A stretch of 64,000 nucleotides of DNA, taken from NCBI RefSeq assembly GCF_000002425.4, contig NC_037256.1, positions 13,135,573-13,199,572 of the forward strand, written 5' to 3'. Positions within the stretch are counted from its first letter, which is position 1. Every line of letters starts with the position of its first letter. This document shows positions 52,775-63,585 of the stretch, in pieces. The DNA comes from Physcomitrium patens. Lineage: Eukaryota > Streptophyta > Bryopsida > Funariales > Funariaceae. A program made the position numbers and the translations under genes. Under the pieces are notes generated by a model. It searched no databases and was not told where the DNA came from. It worked only from the letters and a program-made list of their open reading frames with translations.

Positions 52775-55700
52775 ATGGGGGATCAAAATCCAGGGTTTGG
52801 ATTATCAAGAGGAGTGGATGTCCATGATTTATTCAGGGCATTTACTCAATTTATGGTAGAAAAACAATAGGTGCATGGAGAGGATAGAAACACTACTAAG
52901 GCCTTACAAGTAGTAGTGGATAAAGTTGGGAGGTTTGATGGAAGGAATATCACCAAGTTCTTAAGGATTTACACATGTGAAATGGAGGTGCATCAAGTTT
53001 CAGAGATGAAGATGATTACCACCTTTGATTTGGCAGTGGTACCAGAAATCAGAGAAAGGGTGCAAGAGTTATATTCTGAGATTATATCATGGAAGAAATT
53101 TGAAGAACTCTTGAAAGATGAATTTTTTGAAGAAGATTCAAAAAAAATGACAAGACAGACTTTTTTTGGAGTGGATTGAACAAAGGCCAGGGAATCAATT
53201 GGCTCCAAATAAATTAATTAGAGAATTTGAGACCAAGTTTGGGCAATTACCTCAGCAAGAGAGGTAGCTCTTGGAAACAAGGAAAATTGGATTATTTTTA
53301 CAAACAACTGATGAATATTTGGAAGACAAGCTTTTCTTTTATCTAGTAGATAAGACATCTGAGAGTGGTTTTATAAGTAATTGGAAGCTAGTAAAAGAGA
53401 CTGTGGAACTTTTGGCTAAACAACAGAAGATTAAGACTCGTGGTTTAATATCGAGATTGGAACCAGTTCATACATCTCAGAATCAAGGACCACCTCAAAA
53501 GATGATCAAGACTATTAATGATGGTACTCTTGAAGAATTGATTATGAGTATACAAGATTTGAAGGTGGAAATGATTGAGTTGAAGAAATTCCAAATAGCA
53601 AATTCATCAAAGACAATTGAAGGCTCAAAGGGATTTGTAGAGAGATGTATGTGATGTGACAATCCAAACCACAAGCGTGGTGAATGTGATAGCTACAAAG
53701 GTGCAATCAAGGATGGTATTGTATACTTCAAAGAGGGCAGGATAAGACTCACAGGGTCAGATGAACCTTTAAAGATTAATTTTGGAAAGGGTGACATGAA
53801 AAAATTGGTAGAAGAGCATATATGAAGAAATAATGCCATATAAAGAGAAGGAACTGAGTCTTACTCTATTACAATTGAACAAAAAGCACTTAAGGCTATT
53901 TCACTACCAACTATAGAAGTCATCATCAGGGGAGCTGAAGCTATCAAAAAAATGACTGGGTGGAATGATTCAGTTGATGCTATTAGTATTAAAGCATATT
54001 TATGCGGAGATAAATATAATGATGATTTACACGATGCCATGGTTGAAAAAAAAAGAGATAGAGCTATTCATGAAGAAGATGTTATTGAGCCTGAAAATAA
54101 GAAAAGATCTCCAAGAAACAAAGAAGCTTTTAAGGAGCAAAAATTTGAAAAAATGCCTTCTTCTACTCATCCTGGTGGTGCACCATTACCAAAAGAGTGG
54201 TGGGAGAAGAGCAAAGAGAAAGAAAAAGATGATGCAAGCAAATCTAAAGGTAAAAATCTTGCTTATAAGCTTCAATCTGACATTGAAACATCTACAGATA
54301 TGAAGAGTATTTTGGAAGAAAAGATCTTAGATGCAAAAATTGAATTCACTCTGAGAGAGGCTCTTCGTATAGCTAAAAAGGATTTTCATGAGTTGATCAT
54401 CAATGTAATAAAGAGGAAGAAGCAAATGACAGCTGAAGCTATTATGATAGAGGCATTGGATACTTGGGTAACTATGGATGAGGAAGAAGAGATAGGGCAA
54501 GTATTTACACAATTTGCAATACCAAAAGCTGGAATTAAGGTTGATATGGAGAATGAAGCTTTAAATAAATATGAAGAAGCTATAGATGAGCATCAAATGA
54601 AATATACATCTATGAAAATTACTAGGATAAAGAAGAATGCACAAGAAGCATGTATGAATACTTGTTCTAAATGTAATAATGATGGAATGGAAAGTAGTAG
54701 CTATTCAATTCTTTATTAGGCAAGAGCTACTACGGAGATATATGTGAGGTTAGGAGACTCTAAAGATTCAATTTTGGCTTTAGTTAATCATGGATCAGAA
54801 ATCAATATCATGTCAAGGCGAATATATAAGAAAAATAAGTGGCCAATTGATACCAATCATGGTTATGTAATTAGAGCTGCAAACAACCAACAAGGTGATT
54901 TATATGGAGCTTGCTCAGCTGTAAGGACTAGAATTAGAGATGTGGAAGTGGAGCAAAATTTCTTCATGGAAAACTCTGCTACATACCCGGTAATACTTGG
55001 TCAATCTTATATTACAGCTGTTAGAATGGAAACTAGAGTCTTGGATGATGATTCACATTATGCTAAGATTCGTAGTTGGAATGGAAGGAAAGCTGTGCAG
55101 TTTATTACTGTGAAATTCATTCATGAAAGGTATAGAGAACAATTAAGAGGGATGCCTTTGGAGCCAGGAAACAACTTTGTGGATTTCTAGAAAGCACCCT
55201 TGTAGAATGGAGACACATGGGTACAAATAAGTCATCTGCAAACTCCATTGTAGATAATATGAATTTTGGATTTTTAAACTTGACTAATAATGGATTTGTA
55301 AATATTCGAAAGATTAAAGATTTAGATTCTATATATAGAAGAAGGGTGAAGAAACAAGAGAAAAACTTAAAAAGAGTGGGTTTAGTTTCAAGTCATGAAG
55401 CCATAGTTGGAGTAATAGAAGAAATAGGTTTAGAAGATGATTTGATAAAGGTTCTTGAAAATTTAGCTATAAGCATAGATGGAAATGCTATAGTAGAAAT
55501 ATATTCAAGAGAAACTTATGAAGAATTAGAAAAGATAGTGGTAATTGGTGGACTTGCTACAAGCTATGGATTGAAACATGATGCTAGAGTATAAACTAAA
55601 TATAAAGCTGTAGCAAGAAAGGTAAAGCCTATAGCTACTCAATTACCAGTTGATACTATGGATCATATCAACCAAGCAATTAAGGAGTCAAGTCTAAGAG

Positions 55701-57782
55701 AAGGACGTGGAATTGGGCATCAATTTACTTAAGAAACATTAATTAAATTGAAGATTGAAGGAGGTGATTTCTTGACATCAATAGAAAAAATTATATTTCA
55801 AGAAATGCTTATTAGGCATGGTAAGGCATTTGCCTCAACTCCTAATGAAATTGGATGTGTGGATCCTAATGTTGTAGTACCTATGGTAATCTTTACTGTG
55901 CCGCATGTTCTATGGGATTTAAAGCCTATACCTGTGCCCAGAGCTTTACTTCCAAAGTTGATAGAACTACTTAAAGACAAGGTGAAGATGGATATTTTAG
56001 AACCTTCAATTACTCCCTATTCTAATAGATGGTTCACAGTACCCAAGAAGTCAGGGGCATTAAGGTTTATTCAGGATATGCAATCTACAAATAGAGTAAC
56101 TATTCGAAATATGAGATCAGGTCATATAGTAGATGAAGTGGCTGAACAATTTGCAAGTCATGCCATCTATTCTATTGGAGACTTATATTTGGGATATGAC
56201 CAATTTCAATTGGCTAAAGAGAGTAGGGACTTAACTACCATTAAGACTCCTTTGGGTTTAATGAGGATGTGTACCTTACTTCAAGGTGCAACCAACTCAG
56301 TGGCTCATATGCAAAATGCTATGAACCAAATATTGAAAGAATTTATTTCTGAAAAAACCATACCGTTTTTGGATGATATACCTATAAAAGGAGATAAAGA
56401 AGAAGACAAGGATGAGACCATGGAGGTTGGAGGTTGTAGAAAGTTTGTTAAGAGGCATATTAAAGATGTGGCTCGAATATTGGAGAGATTGGAATCAGTT
56501 AATCTTACGTTATCTTTGAAGAAATCAAGCTTTGGAGTTGATGAAATTCTAGTGGTGGGACACATATGTGGCAGGTATGGTAGGAAACCAAACCTTGATA
56601 AAATTGATGCTATATCTAGAATAAAGGCTTGTAAAAATGTTATAGAAACCAGAAGGTTTTTAGGAGCATGTGTATTCTATCACATTTGAGTACCTCACTT
56701 TGTTCATATCTCAAAGCGACTATATAAATTATTAAGGAAGGATAAACGATTTGTTTGGGAAGAAGAAGAAAAAATAGCTATGGAAAATCTAAAAAAGATG
56801 TTGAGTTCACCACCTGTGCTTAGACAAGTAGATTATCAATGTGGGAGACCAATGGTTGTAACAATAGATATAAGCCCTATAGTAATTCGATGGGCTATTG
56901 GACAAGATGATGTAGAAGGGAGAAGATTTGCTATAAGGTTTGGAGCTAGAATTCTTACAAAGAGGCAAAGGGCTTATCCACAAGTTAAAAGAGAGCTTTT
57001 GGGAGCACTCATCGCTTTAAAGGTTGAGAGGAGCTATTTGATTGGAGTAAATATGGTTTTGGAAACAGACTGTTTGCCATTACTTAGAATGATAATTAAC
57101 TATACTATTCCAGATATTGCCATATTAAGATGGATAGCCTACATAAGAACATTGAATCCTGTTTTAGTACATATCACTGGCAAAGAAAACTTGGTGGCGG
57201 ATATGTTGTCTAGAGCTAGATATACCTTCAAAGAGGAAATGATGGCACACGAAGAAGGTGAAGATGAAGAAGAGAAGAGTTATGGAAATTCATTTGCTAC
57301 TGGTGGAATGGATTTTGGTAATAAGGTTCAAAAATTCTATGAAGGTTTGTATGAAGGCAGATTAAAGGATATTAGAATTTATTTAAGTACAATGAAGAAA
57401 CAAGAAGGGTGGATGGGTAAAATCTTCAAAGATATTAGACATCAATCCTATGGTTATTTGCTCAGAGATAGATTCCTATGGAAGAGGCCAAAACGAGGAG
57501 ATAAAATCTCATTGAGGATAGTAGGAGATCTTGAAACTAAGTTTAAGGTTTTAAGAGAATATTATGATACACTTTCGGCAGGGCACAGAGGAATTTGGGC
57601 TACATATACTAAGATCAAGGAAAGGTATTGGTGGAAGGCTTTATACAAGGATGTCGAAGACTTTGTTAGCTCCTGCACAGAGTGTCAACTACAATCTAAA
57701 GTTAGGTATAGAAATCGATTACATCCTACTTATCTACCTTCAATATATTTTCAATGGGTGATTGATTTGGTAGCTATGCCAT
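52775..57782 (+). mobile_element. Ty3/gypsy element B, gag to integrase, interrupted at 57782
   Basis: Gag starts at ATG 52775 and carries a TAG (52868), a frameshift in a T run near 53161 and a second TAG near 53266. A zinc knuckle C-x2-C-x4-H-x4-C lies near 53647, with a TGA at its Trp. A long Lys/Glu-rich segment follows (53952-54719). Protease: 54744-55190, where the catalytic Asp of the expected DHGSEIN motif reads Asn (NHGSEIN). RT: 55748-56689, with VPKKSGALRFIQDMQ and an FLDDIPIKG active site. RNase H: 56780-57230, with LETDCLPLLRMI and TGKENLVADMLSR. Integrase zinc finger: about 57560-57700, with H-x3-H and CTECQ. The core starts WVIDLVAMPL and is cut after 57782 by element C. The reading frame is better preserved than in element A. 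Confidence 0.87.
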
Positions 57783-57946
57783 TGTCACGGATACAAAAAA
57801 ACAAACTCGAGATCTAACAAGAAGTTCAAGAAGAACTGGCAAGAACTAGATTAATCAGATGAATACAAGAACAACACCAGAGAGGTGAGCTAGAGCTCTA
57901 AGAGATGTGTTGTCGAGACTAAAGAACTCTTCAGTCTCGATTCCAA

Positions 57947-57952
57947 TATATA
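57947..57952 (-). promoter_or_regulatory. TATA box of element C LTR
   Basis: GAGTATATATTGG on the minus strand, 12 bases downstream of the nearest heat-shock element. Transcription would be expected to start about 25-35 bases further on, near 57915-57925, leaving an R-U5 part of about 135 bp. Confidence 0.65.
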
Positions 57953-57963
57953 CTCTTATTTAG

Positions 57964-58208
57964 GAAGCTTCTCAAGTAACTTCTACCAACTAGGAAGCTT
58001 CTAGAAGGTTCCAGAGACTTGCTTCTAGAAGGTTCTAGAAACTTATCTCTAGAAGGTTCTAGAAACTTATCTCTAGAAGGTTCTAGAAACTTATCTCTAG
58101 AAGGTTCTAAAGACTATATCCCTAACATCTTCTACCAACAAAAAAACTTCTAGAAGGTTCCAGAGACTTGCTTCTAGAAGGTTCTAGAAACTTATCTCTA
58201 GAAGGTTC
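57964..58208 (-). promoter_or_regulatory. array of perfect heat-shock elements in the LTR of element C
   Basis: Alternating GAA and TTC triplets separated by two bases (nGAAnnTTCnnGAAn) occur in nine clusters holding about 27 units. The clusters start at 57964, 57994, 58023, 58052, 58076, 58100, 58148, 58172 and 58201. Several clusters have three or four contiguous units, the canonical high-affinity HSF site. A 24-bp period (CTAGAAGGTTCTAGAAAC core) links four of the clusters. The array lies immediately upstream of a TATA box in the element's sense orientation. Confidence 0.88.
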
Positions 58209-58231
58209 TAAGGACTATGTCCCTAACATCA

Positions 58232-58244
58232 CCCCCTCTTTTAG
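58232..58244 (-). other. polypurine tract of element C
   Basis: CTAAAAGAGGGGG directly precedes the TG of the 3' LTR on the minus strand, the usual primer for plus-strand DNA synthesis. Confidence 0.8.
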
Positions 58245-61231
58245 CTTCGAGGTCTCTGAGAAGCAATGTTATTATTAATCAGTATCAACGTAAGAAAATA
58301 AAGATCTGTCGCATAACGTCTGCTATGAACTCCAACTGTTATTCATGAGGCAAGTAGTTCATCGGCCCTTGAAGCTAACGGTAGTGGCCCACTCCTTCAA
58401 CTTCTGACCAAGCATGAACTTCCGTGTCCTCATTGTAAAATTGTCCTGCAAACATGCCTTTTGGCTGACCATCGTAAGCAAGCTCGGACTCAAATACAAT
58501 CACCAGTGATCGGTTACTCAGTATCTTCCGTCGTCGTCGTGGTGTAGGCAATTCTTCATCTCGGGGTCGCCTTCGTGAGCTAGTCGGTTGAGATAATCTG
58601 ATTGGCATAGTATCTATCTCTTGGTTATCCATATCAGAACACTAAACTATGGCTACTAAAAAAATTCTATTTTATCTTGGAAAAAATAACTACATCAATT
58701 GCAAATTTTGGTAGTGCTCTCCCCCTTTCTTATATTCTCAGGTGAACAAGCTTTAGAAGGAAGCTTTTGTCAAACCGGCGTAGGTTTATGAGGATGTTGT
58801 TGATGAAACTCTTGTACCTTTTGTGGCACATTGGCGAGATTTTCAGCTGGCTCCCACGTTCGCTCATTAATGTCATAGCTGCGCCAATGAATAAGATACT
58901 TCAACTTTCCCCACCTTCACTGTCAATTGAGCACCTTTTCAACCTTGTATTTCTCGTGGTTCTCAATCTCAATACTAGGTGGCAGACATTGCACTCTTCT
59001 AGGAAAAGATGACTCTCGATAAGGCTCCAACAGAGAAACATAAAGACTGGATGTACCTTCATAGAAACCGATAATTCCAGATGGTACGCCACTAGATTGA
59101 TTTGCTTCTGGATGATAAATGGTCCCAATCTTTGATAGTCCAACTTATCACATGGTCGCTTGGTCTTGATATTCTATCGAAGAAGTCATGCTTTATCTCT
59201 AATTTTGAAAGTAGGTGCTTGATTCCAAAATCTATCTGCAGATGCCTTATAGGATTCTTGAGCGGATTGTAATTGAAGCTTCAACGTATTTTGAAGCTCT
59301 AATAGTTGTTTCGCAAATCCTTCAGTTGTTGGATTGTTATTTATTGACGGACTCAATAAATCAAGCTTTGGATGATACCCATAGTTGAAAAAGAATGGTG
59401 TGTATTGAATCAACGCATGGAGGGTATTATTATATGCAAACTTGGCTAGCGACAGATATGTGGTCTAATCATCTTATTGATAGTTGATGCTGCATCGTAA
59501 GTGTTGTTCCAAGACTTGGTTCACCCGTTCTGTTTGGCCGTCAGTTTGAGGATGAAAAGTCGAAGAAAGCTTGATATCCACCTTTAGTATCTCAAAGAGA
59601 GATCTCCAAAACTTTGATACGAATTAGGTTCCTTAATCTGATATGATATCATCTAGTAGTCCATGATATCGATATTTATTATCGAGAAAGAGCCTTGCTG
59701 TGACTTCACTGGACGATATCTTCTTGCAAGGGACAAAGTGCGCCATCTTTGTAAGCCGATCTACCACAACAAAGATGTTGTCAAATGAGTTCGATGATGG
59801 CAGGTCCATGATGAAGTCCATGGAAATTGAAGACCATAGTCGACGTGGAATCGGTAATGGCTGTAGGAATCCATAAGGGTGATGTTAAGGATTCTTGGAT
59901 CTTGAACAGATGTCGTAGGAGACGACAAAATCTTTTACATCCTTCCACATTTGGGGCCACCAAAAATCTTGAGAAATAAGCTCTAAGATCTTGTTGAATC
60001 CAAAATGTCCCGCAGTTGGAAAATCGTGGCGAGATTGAAGAACTCGGAGTCGTGCTGGTCCTTTTGGGATATATAACGGCTCCTCAAAGTATAAAAGATC
60101 TCCCTCCACCTTGAACTTGTCATCATTGGCACGTTACTTAATATCAATGGCTACTGAATCTTCAATGGTCGAGGCACGTACTTGATTCAGGAAGTCAGCA
60201 TGAATTGGCACAATAGTAGCGCAAAGGTGAAATTGCTCTGGCTTCAACAATATCGTACATTGTTGATCAAACGCTGCTTCTCCAACCTTTGGTACAAGAT
60301 ACAATCTCCTCGATAAGATATCAGATAGTCCTTGCTGCTTTCCATGTCGATAAGTGATAACAAAATCAAACCTAGATAGCAACATACTCCATCGAGCTTG
60401 ACGTCGATTTAGAACTCGAGCTCACATGAAATATTCCAAATTCTTGTAATCTGTATATACGGTCACTAGGTGTGCAGCTCCTTCAAGAAAGTGATGCCAT
60501 TCTAGGAAAGAATCCACTATAGCAAGAAGTTCCTTACCGTGGATCTCATAATTGATTTCAGCAGCAAAGAACTTTTGAGAATAGAATGCAACCTGATAGA
60601 GCTTCTTGTCTTCTCCCATTTGTGAAAGTACAGCTCTCAAAGCAAAATCCGAAGCATCAGTTTCTAAATAAAAGGCCTTTGTAAAGTCTGGATGTACCAA
60701 GATTGGAGTCGTAGTAAATGTGGTCTTCAGGTCTTAAAACGCCTTCTCCGCTAGAGGTCCCCATTCCAGCTTATCCTTGCATGTCAACCGAGTAAGAAAA
60801 GCAACAACTTGAGAGTAATTCTTGATAAAGATTCGATAGAAGTTGGCAAAACCAAGAAAGCATTATACGTCTTTAACCGTCTTCGGAACCTCCCAAGACA
60901 TGATTGCTTCCACCTTCTTGGAGTCCATCTTCAAGCCTTTCGTAGTCGCAACGAACTCTAGAAACTCCATCTCTATTTAGTGAAATAAATACTTCTCCAA
61001 CTTGGCATATAGTCCTCACTCGCGTAGTTTCTCCAAGACCAAACGAACGTACTTTTCATGCTCTTCCTCATTTTTGGAGAATATCAAAATATCATCCAAA
61101 TAGATGACAACAAAATCGTCAAGGTGCTCTCGAAAAATGTCATTCATCATATGTTGAAAGACTGCTGGAGCATTGATAAGACCAAAGGGCATGACATTAT
61201 ACTCAAAATGGCCATACCTTGTATGAAACGC
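58245..61231 (-). mobile_element. internal region of Ty3/gypsy chromovirus C (RT to chromodomain), 5' part displaced
   Basis: In minus-strand order: RT from 61231 ([28 protein letters not shown] intact), RNase H 60700-60422 (HPDFTKAFYLETDASDFALRA), the [13 protein letters not shown] block at 60385-60134, integrase zinc finger 60109-59885 (second half reads SYDIC, so one expected Cys is Tyr), integrase core 59821-59500 (FIMDLPSSNSFDNIFVVVDR; TDGQTERVNQVLEQHLRC), and a chromodomain 58958-58770 ([40 protein letters not shown]). A handful of stops (for example near 60980, 60735 and 59636) make it non-autonomous. It is clearly younger than element A, its close relative. The 5' half should continue beyond the nested insertion, outside the window. 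Confidence 0.86.
58375..58632 (-). CDS. extra small ORF between the chromodomain and 3' LTR of element C
   Basis: An 85-codon frame with an ATG start (MDNQEIDTMPIRLSQP) and a stop 143 bases before the LTR. It contains a strongly basic patch (SRRRPRDEE then PRRRRK), like a nuclear localisation signal, followed by an acidic half. It lies after the chromodomain stop (58770), in the position of an accessory or env-type ORF. I recognise no homologue. It could be a chance frame, but it is intact in an element whose pol frame has several stops. Confidence 0.4.
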   Translation of the reverse strand: MDNQEIDTMPIRLSQPTSSRRRPRDEELPTPRRRRKILSNRSLVIVFESELAYDGQPKGMFAGQFYNEDTEVHAWSEVEGVGHYR

Positions 61232-62327
61232 TGTCGTGTTGTAACACAAGTATACCGTAAAAATATAAAGAAAAGGAACTTTTATTAATATTCAGTTACC
61301 TCGAATATTGGGAGCAATGATCGATTCCAGTGCCAATATTCAAGGGCCAGTTCAGACATCCCATCATAGTCGGTCAGGGCAGACTTACCAATAACGAAAT
61401 GCTCCGTTTGAGTCCAATAGTGGGAGTCAACAGAATTGAAAGGACTAAATCGATGACTGAGCGAGCCTCACGTGAAGGACCAATTTGATCCAATTATAGA
61501 AACATCCAGGTCTTACTACGGGCCTCTTAGCCAATATGAAACCTGAATTAGTCCGGCGACTTAATGTGGTCCTGATTACGAGAGTTCCGATTCCGTTTCA
61601 GGTTGTTCCGTCCTTTGTGCCGTTCCAAGAACGTCCTTTCAGTAAAAGGATCTCTTAAAGGTAAAAACAGAGGAAAAAGCTTTAACGACGGAGCCAATTC
61701 CGGATCCAAGATGGAAGATTGAAGAAATTCAGAGGCTAGGATTTGAAAGAGGGGAGAATTAGGGTTAAAGGGGAGGATATGTTAAGAAATGAAGGAAGGA
61801 ATAAGGGATTTTAAGGGTCAAAGAGCTAGCTTCATGCCTCGGGGGGAGGGGAGAAAAGATAGAGATTTGGGGTTTTTTTTCTTCATAGGGTTTTGGGAAG
61901 ATTGAGGCAATCATTGCTGAAGTCAGTGTTGTACTAATGAATCGGGATTTTTAATGAAGTGGGTTTGATTACTCTTGACTGTTTTGTGAAATCGAAGTAA
62001 CATCTGTGATTGAGGAATTAAAAGGGTGTCTACAAGATTGAGTATGCGAAGTGAATGAAATTTTTTGGATTAATCTAACAAGACAGTCAGTGGATACAAG
62101 ATCGTGAGTATAAAGCGGTATCGAAGATTAGCAGTTTGGGTTGTTCAGGGTTCTTAGTAACGTCTAAAGACCTACTGGCTGGGGTAAAAAGGACTTCGGC
62201 GAGCAGTCGAAGGGCATCCGTATAAATTTACGGTGTATTCTTGTAGTTGTTTGTATTCCAACAGTCAAAAACCGATAAACTGCTTGAATATTGGTAAAAC
62301 TCCATACTACCTTCTACAGCCAGATGC
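61232..62327 (+). repeat. LTR of element E (plus orientation), truncated by element D
   Basis: Starts TGTCGTGTTGTAAC in the middle of element C's RT, just before the codons for AFHTRYG (family KTAFRTRYG). It is the inverted counterpart of the LTR at 62328-63585 and can be followed to CAGCCAGATGC at 62327, about 43 bases short of the expected LTR end. Differences from the other arm look mostly like transitions. Whether it is a solo LTR or the 5' LTR of a full element cannot be decided within the window. Confidence 0.78.
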
Positions 62328-63585
62328 TGTCGTATTACGTGCTTTTTTGCTCGAGAACGCACCAGGCGTCTGGCTGTAGAAGGTAGTATGGAGTTTCGCC
62401 AATATTTAAGCAGTTTATCGGTTTTTGATTGATGGAATACAAACAACTACAAGAATACACCGTAAATCTATACGGATGCCCTTCGACTGCTTGTTGAAGT
62501 CCTTTTTGCCCCAGCCGGTAGATCTCTAGACGTTACAGAGAACCCCGAACAATCCAAACTGCTAATCTTCAATATCGCTTTATACTCACGATCTTGTATC
62601 CACTAACTGTCTTATTAGATTAACCCAATAAATTTTATTCACTCTGCATACTCAATCCTATAGACACTCTTTTAACTCTTCATCACAAACGTAACTCGAT
62701 TTCACAAAACAGTCAAGAGTAATCAAACCCACTTCATTAAAAATTCCGATTCACCATTACAACACTGACTTTAGCAACGATTGCCTCAGTCTTCTCAAAC
62801 CCTATGAAGAAAAAAAACCCAATTCTCTATCTTTTTTCCCCACCCGAAGCATGAAGCTAGCTCTCTCCTATCTTCAAAACCTCCCTAAAAAACTTATTAT
62901 CTCCCCTAACCTTATCCTCTGAATTTCTTTAATCTTCCGTCTTGGATCTGGAATTGGCTCCCACCGTCAGAGCTTGGATCCAAAATTGGCTCTCGTCGTT
63001 AGAGCTTTCTCTCCCATTTTTACCTTAAAGAGATTCTTTTACCGAAAACAACATTTTTCGAAACGGCATTGAGAACAGGACAGCCTAAAACAGAATCAAA
63101 ACCTCGTAATCGGGACTACATTGAGTCGCCCGACCAATTCAGGTCTCATATTGGCTAAGAGCCCAGTAGTAAGACCCGGATGTCCCCGTAATTGGATCAA
63201 ATTGGTCCTTCGCGTCAGATTGGCTGAGACCCGTAGTAAGACCTGGATTTTCCTGTAATTAGACTGCATTGGGTTGCCCGGCCAATTCAGGTCTCATATT
63301 AGATAAGAGGACCCGGATTGGATTCTTGAAATTGGATCCAATTGGCTCTTCGAACCAGGCTCACCCGTCGTGTGAATTGGTCCTTTCTCTTCTTGCTGAC
63401 TCCCGTTATTAGAATCGAATGAAGCATTTCAGTATGCCCCGGCTGACTGTAACGGGGTGACTAAACCTGGCCACTCAGTATTTGCACTGGAGTTGGTCGC
63501 TGCTCCCAATATTCGAGGTAACTGAACATTAATAAAAGTCCCCTTTCTTTATATTTTCACGGTATACTCGTATTACAACACGACA
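62328..63585 (-). repeat. 3' LTR of element D (1258 bp)
   Basis: On the minus strand it begins TGTCGTGTTGTAATACG at 63585 and ends CGTAATACGACA at 62328, so it has matched TGTCGT...ACGACA ends. It is preceded by the purine tract GTTCAGAGGGGGTAGA (63586-63601), a polypurine tract. It is the complete reference copy of this LTR family in the window. Confidence 0.82.

Larger units (their letters stand above)
57783..58231 (-). repeat. 3' LTR of chromovirus C (449 bp)
   Basis: On the minus strand it begins TGATGTTAGGGACATAG at 58231 and ends ...CCGTGACA at 57783, so it has TG...CA ends. It is preceded by a polypurine tract. The flank to its left, GCCAT (57778-57782), is the expected 5-bp target duplication in element B's integrase. 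Inside are the heat-shock-element array and a TATA box. U3 also contains a partial duplication of itself: the GACTATRTCCCTAACATC end block recurs near 58111-58129. Confidence 0.88.

Noticed and set aside
58028..58110. 24-bp repeats with regular spacing, resembling a CRISPR array at first glance
   Set aside because: The repeats are contiguous, lie inside a retrotransposon LTR of a plant genome, have no unique spacers, and are explained by heat-shock-element units.
61232..63585. Foldback or MITE-like DNA transposon with giant terminal inverted repeats
   Set aside because: A polypurine tract and integrase tail adjoin the right arm, both arms have LTR-type TGT...ACA ends, and the centre contains an LTR terminus. 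Two inverted LTRs explain it better.
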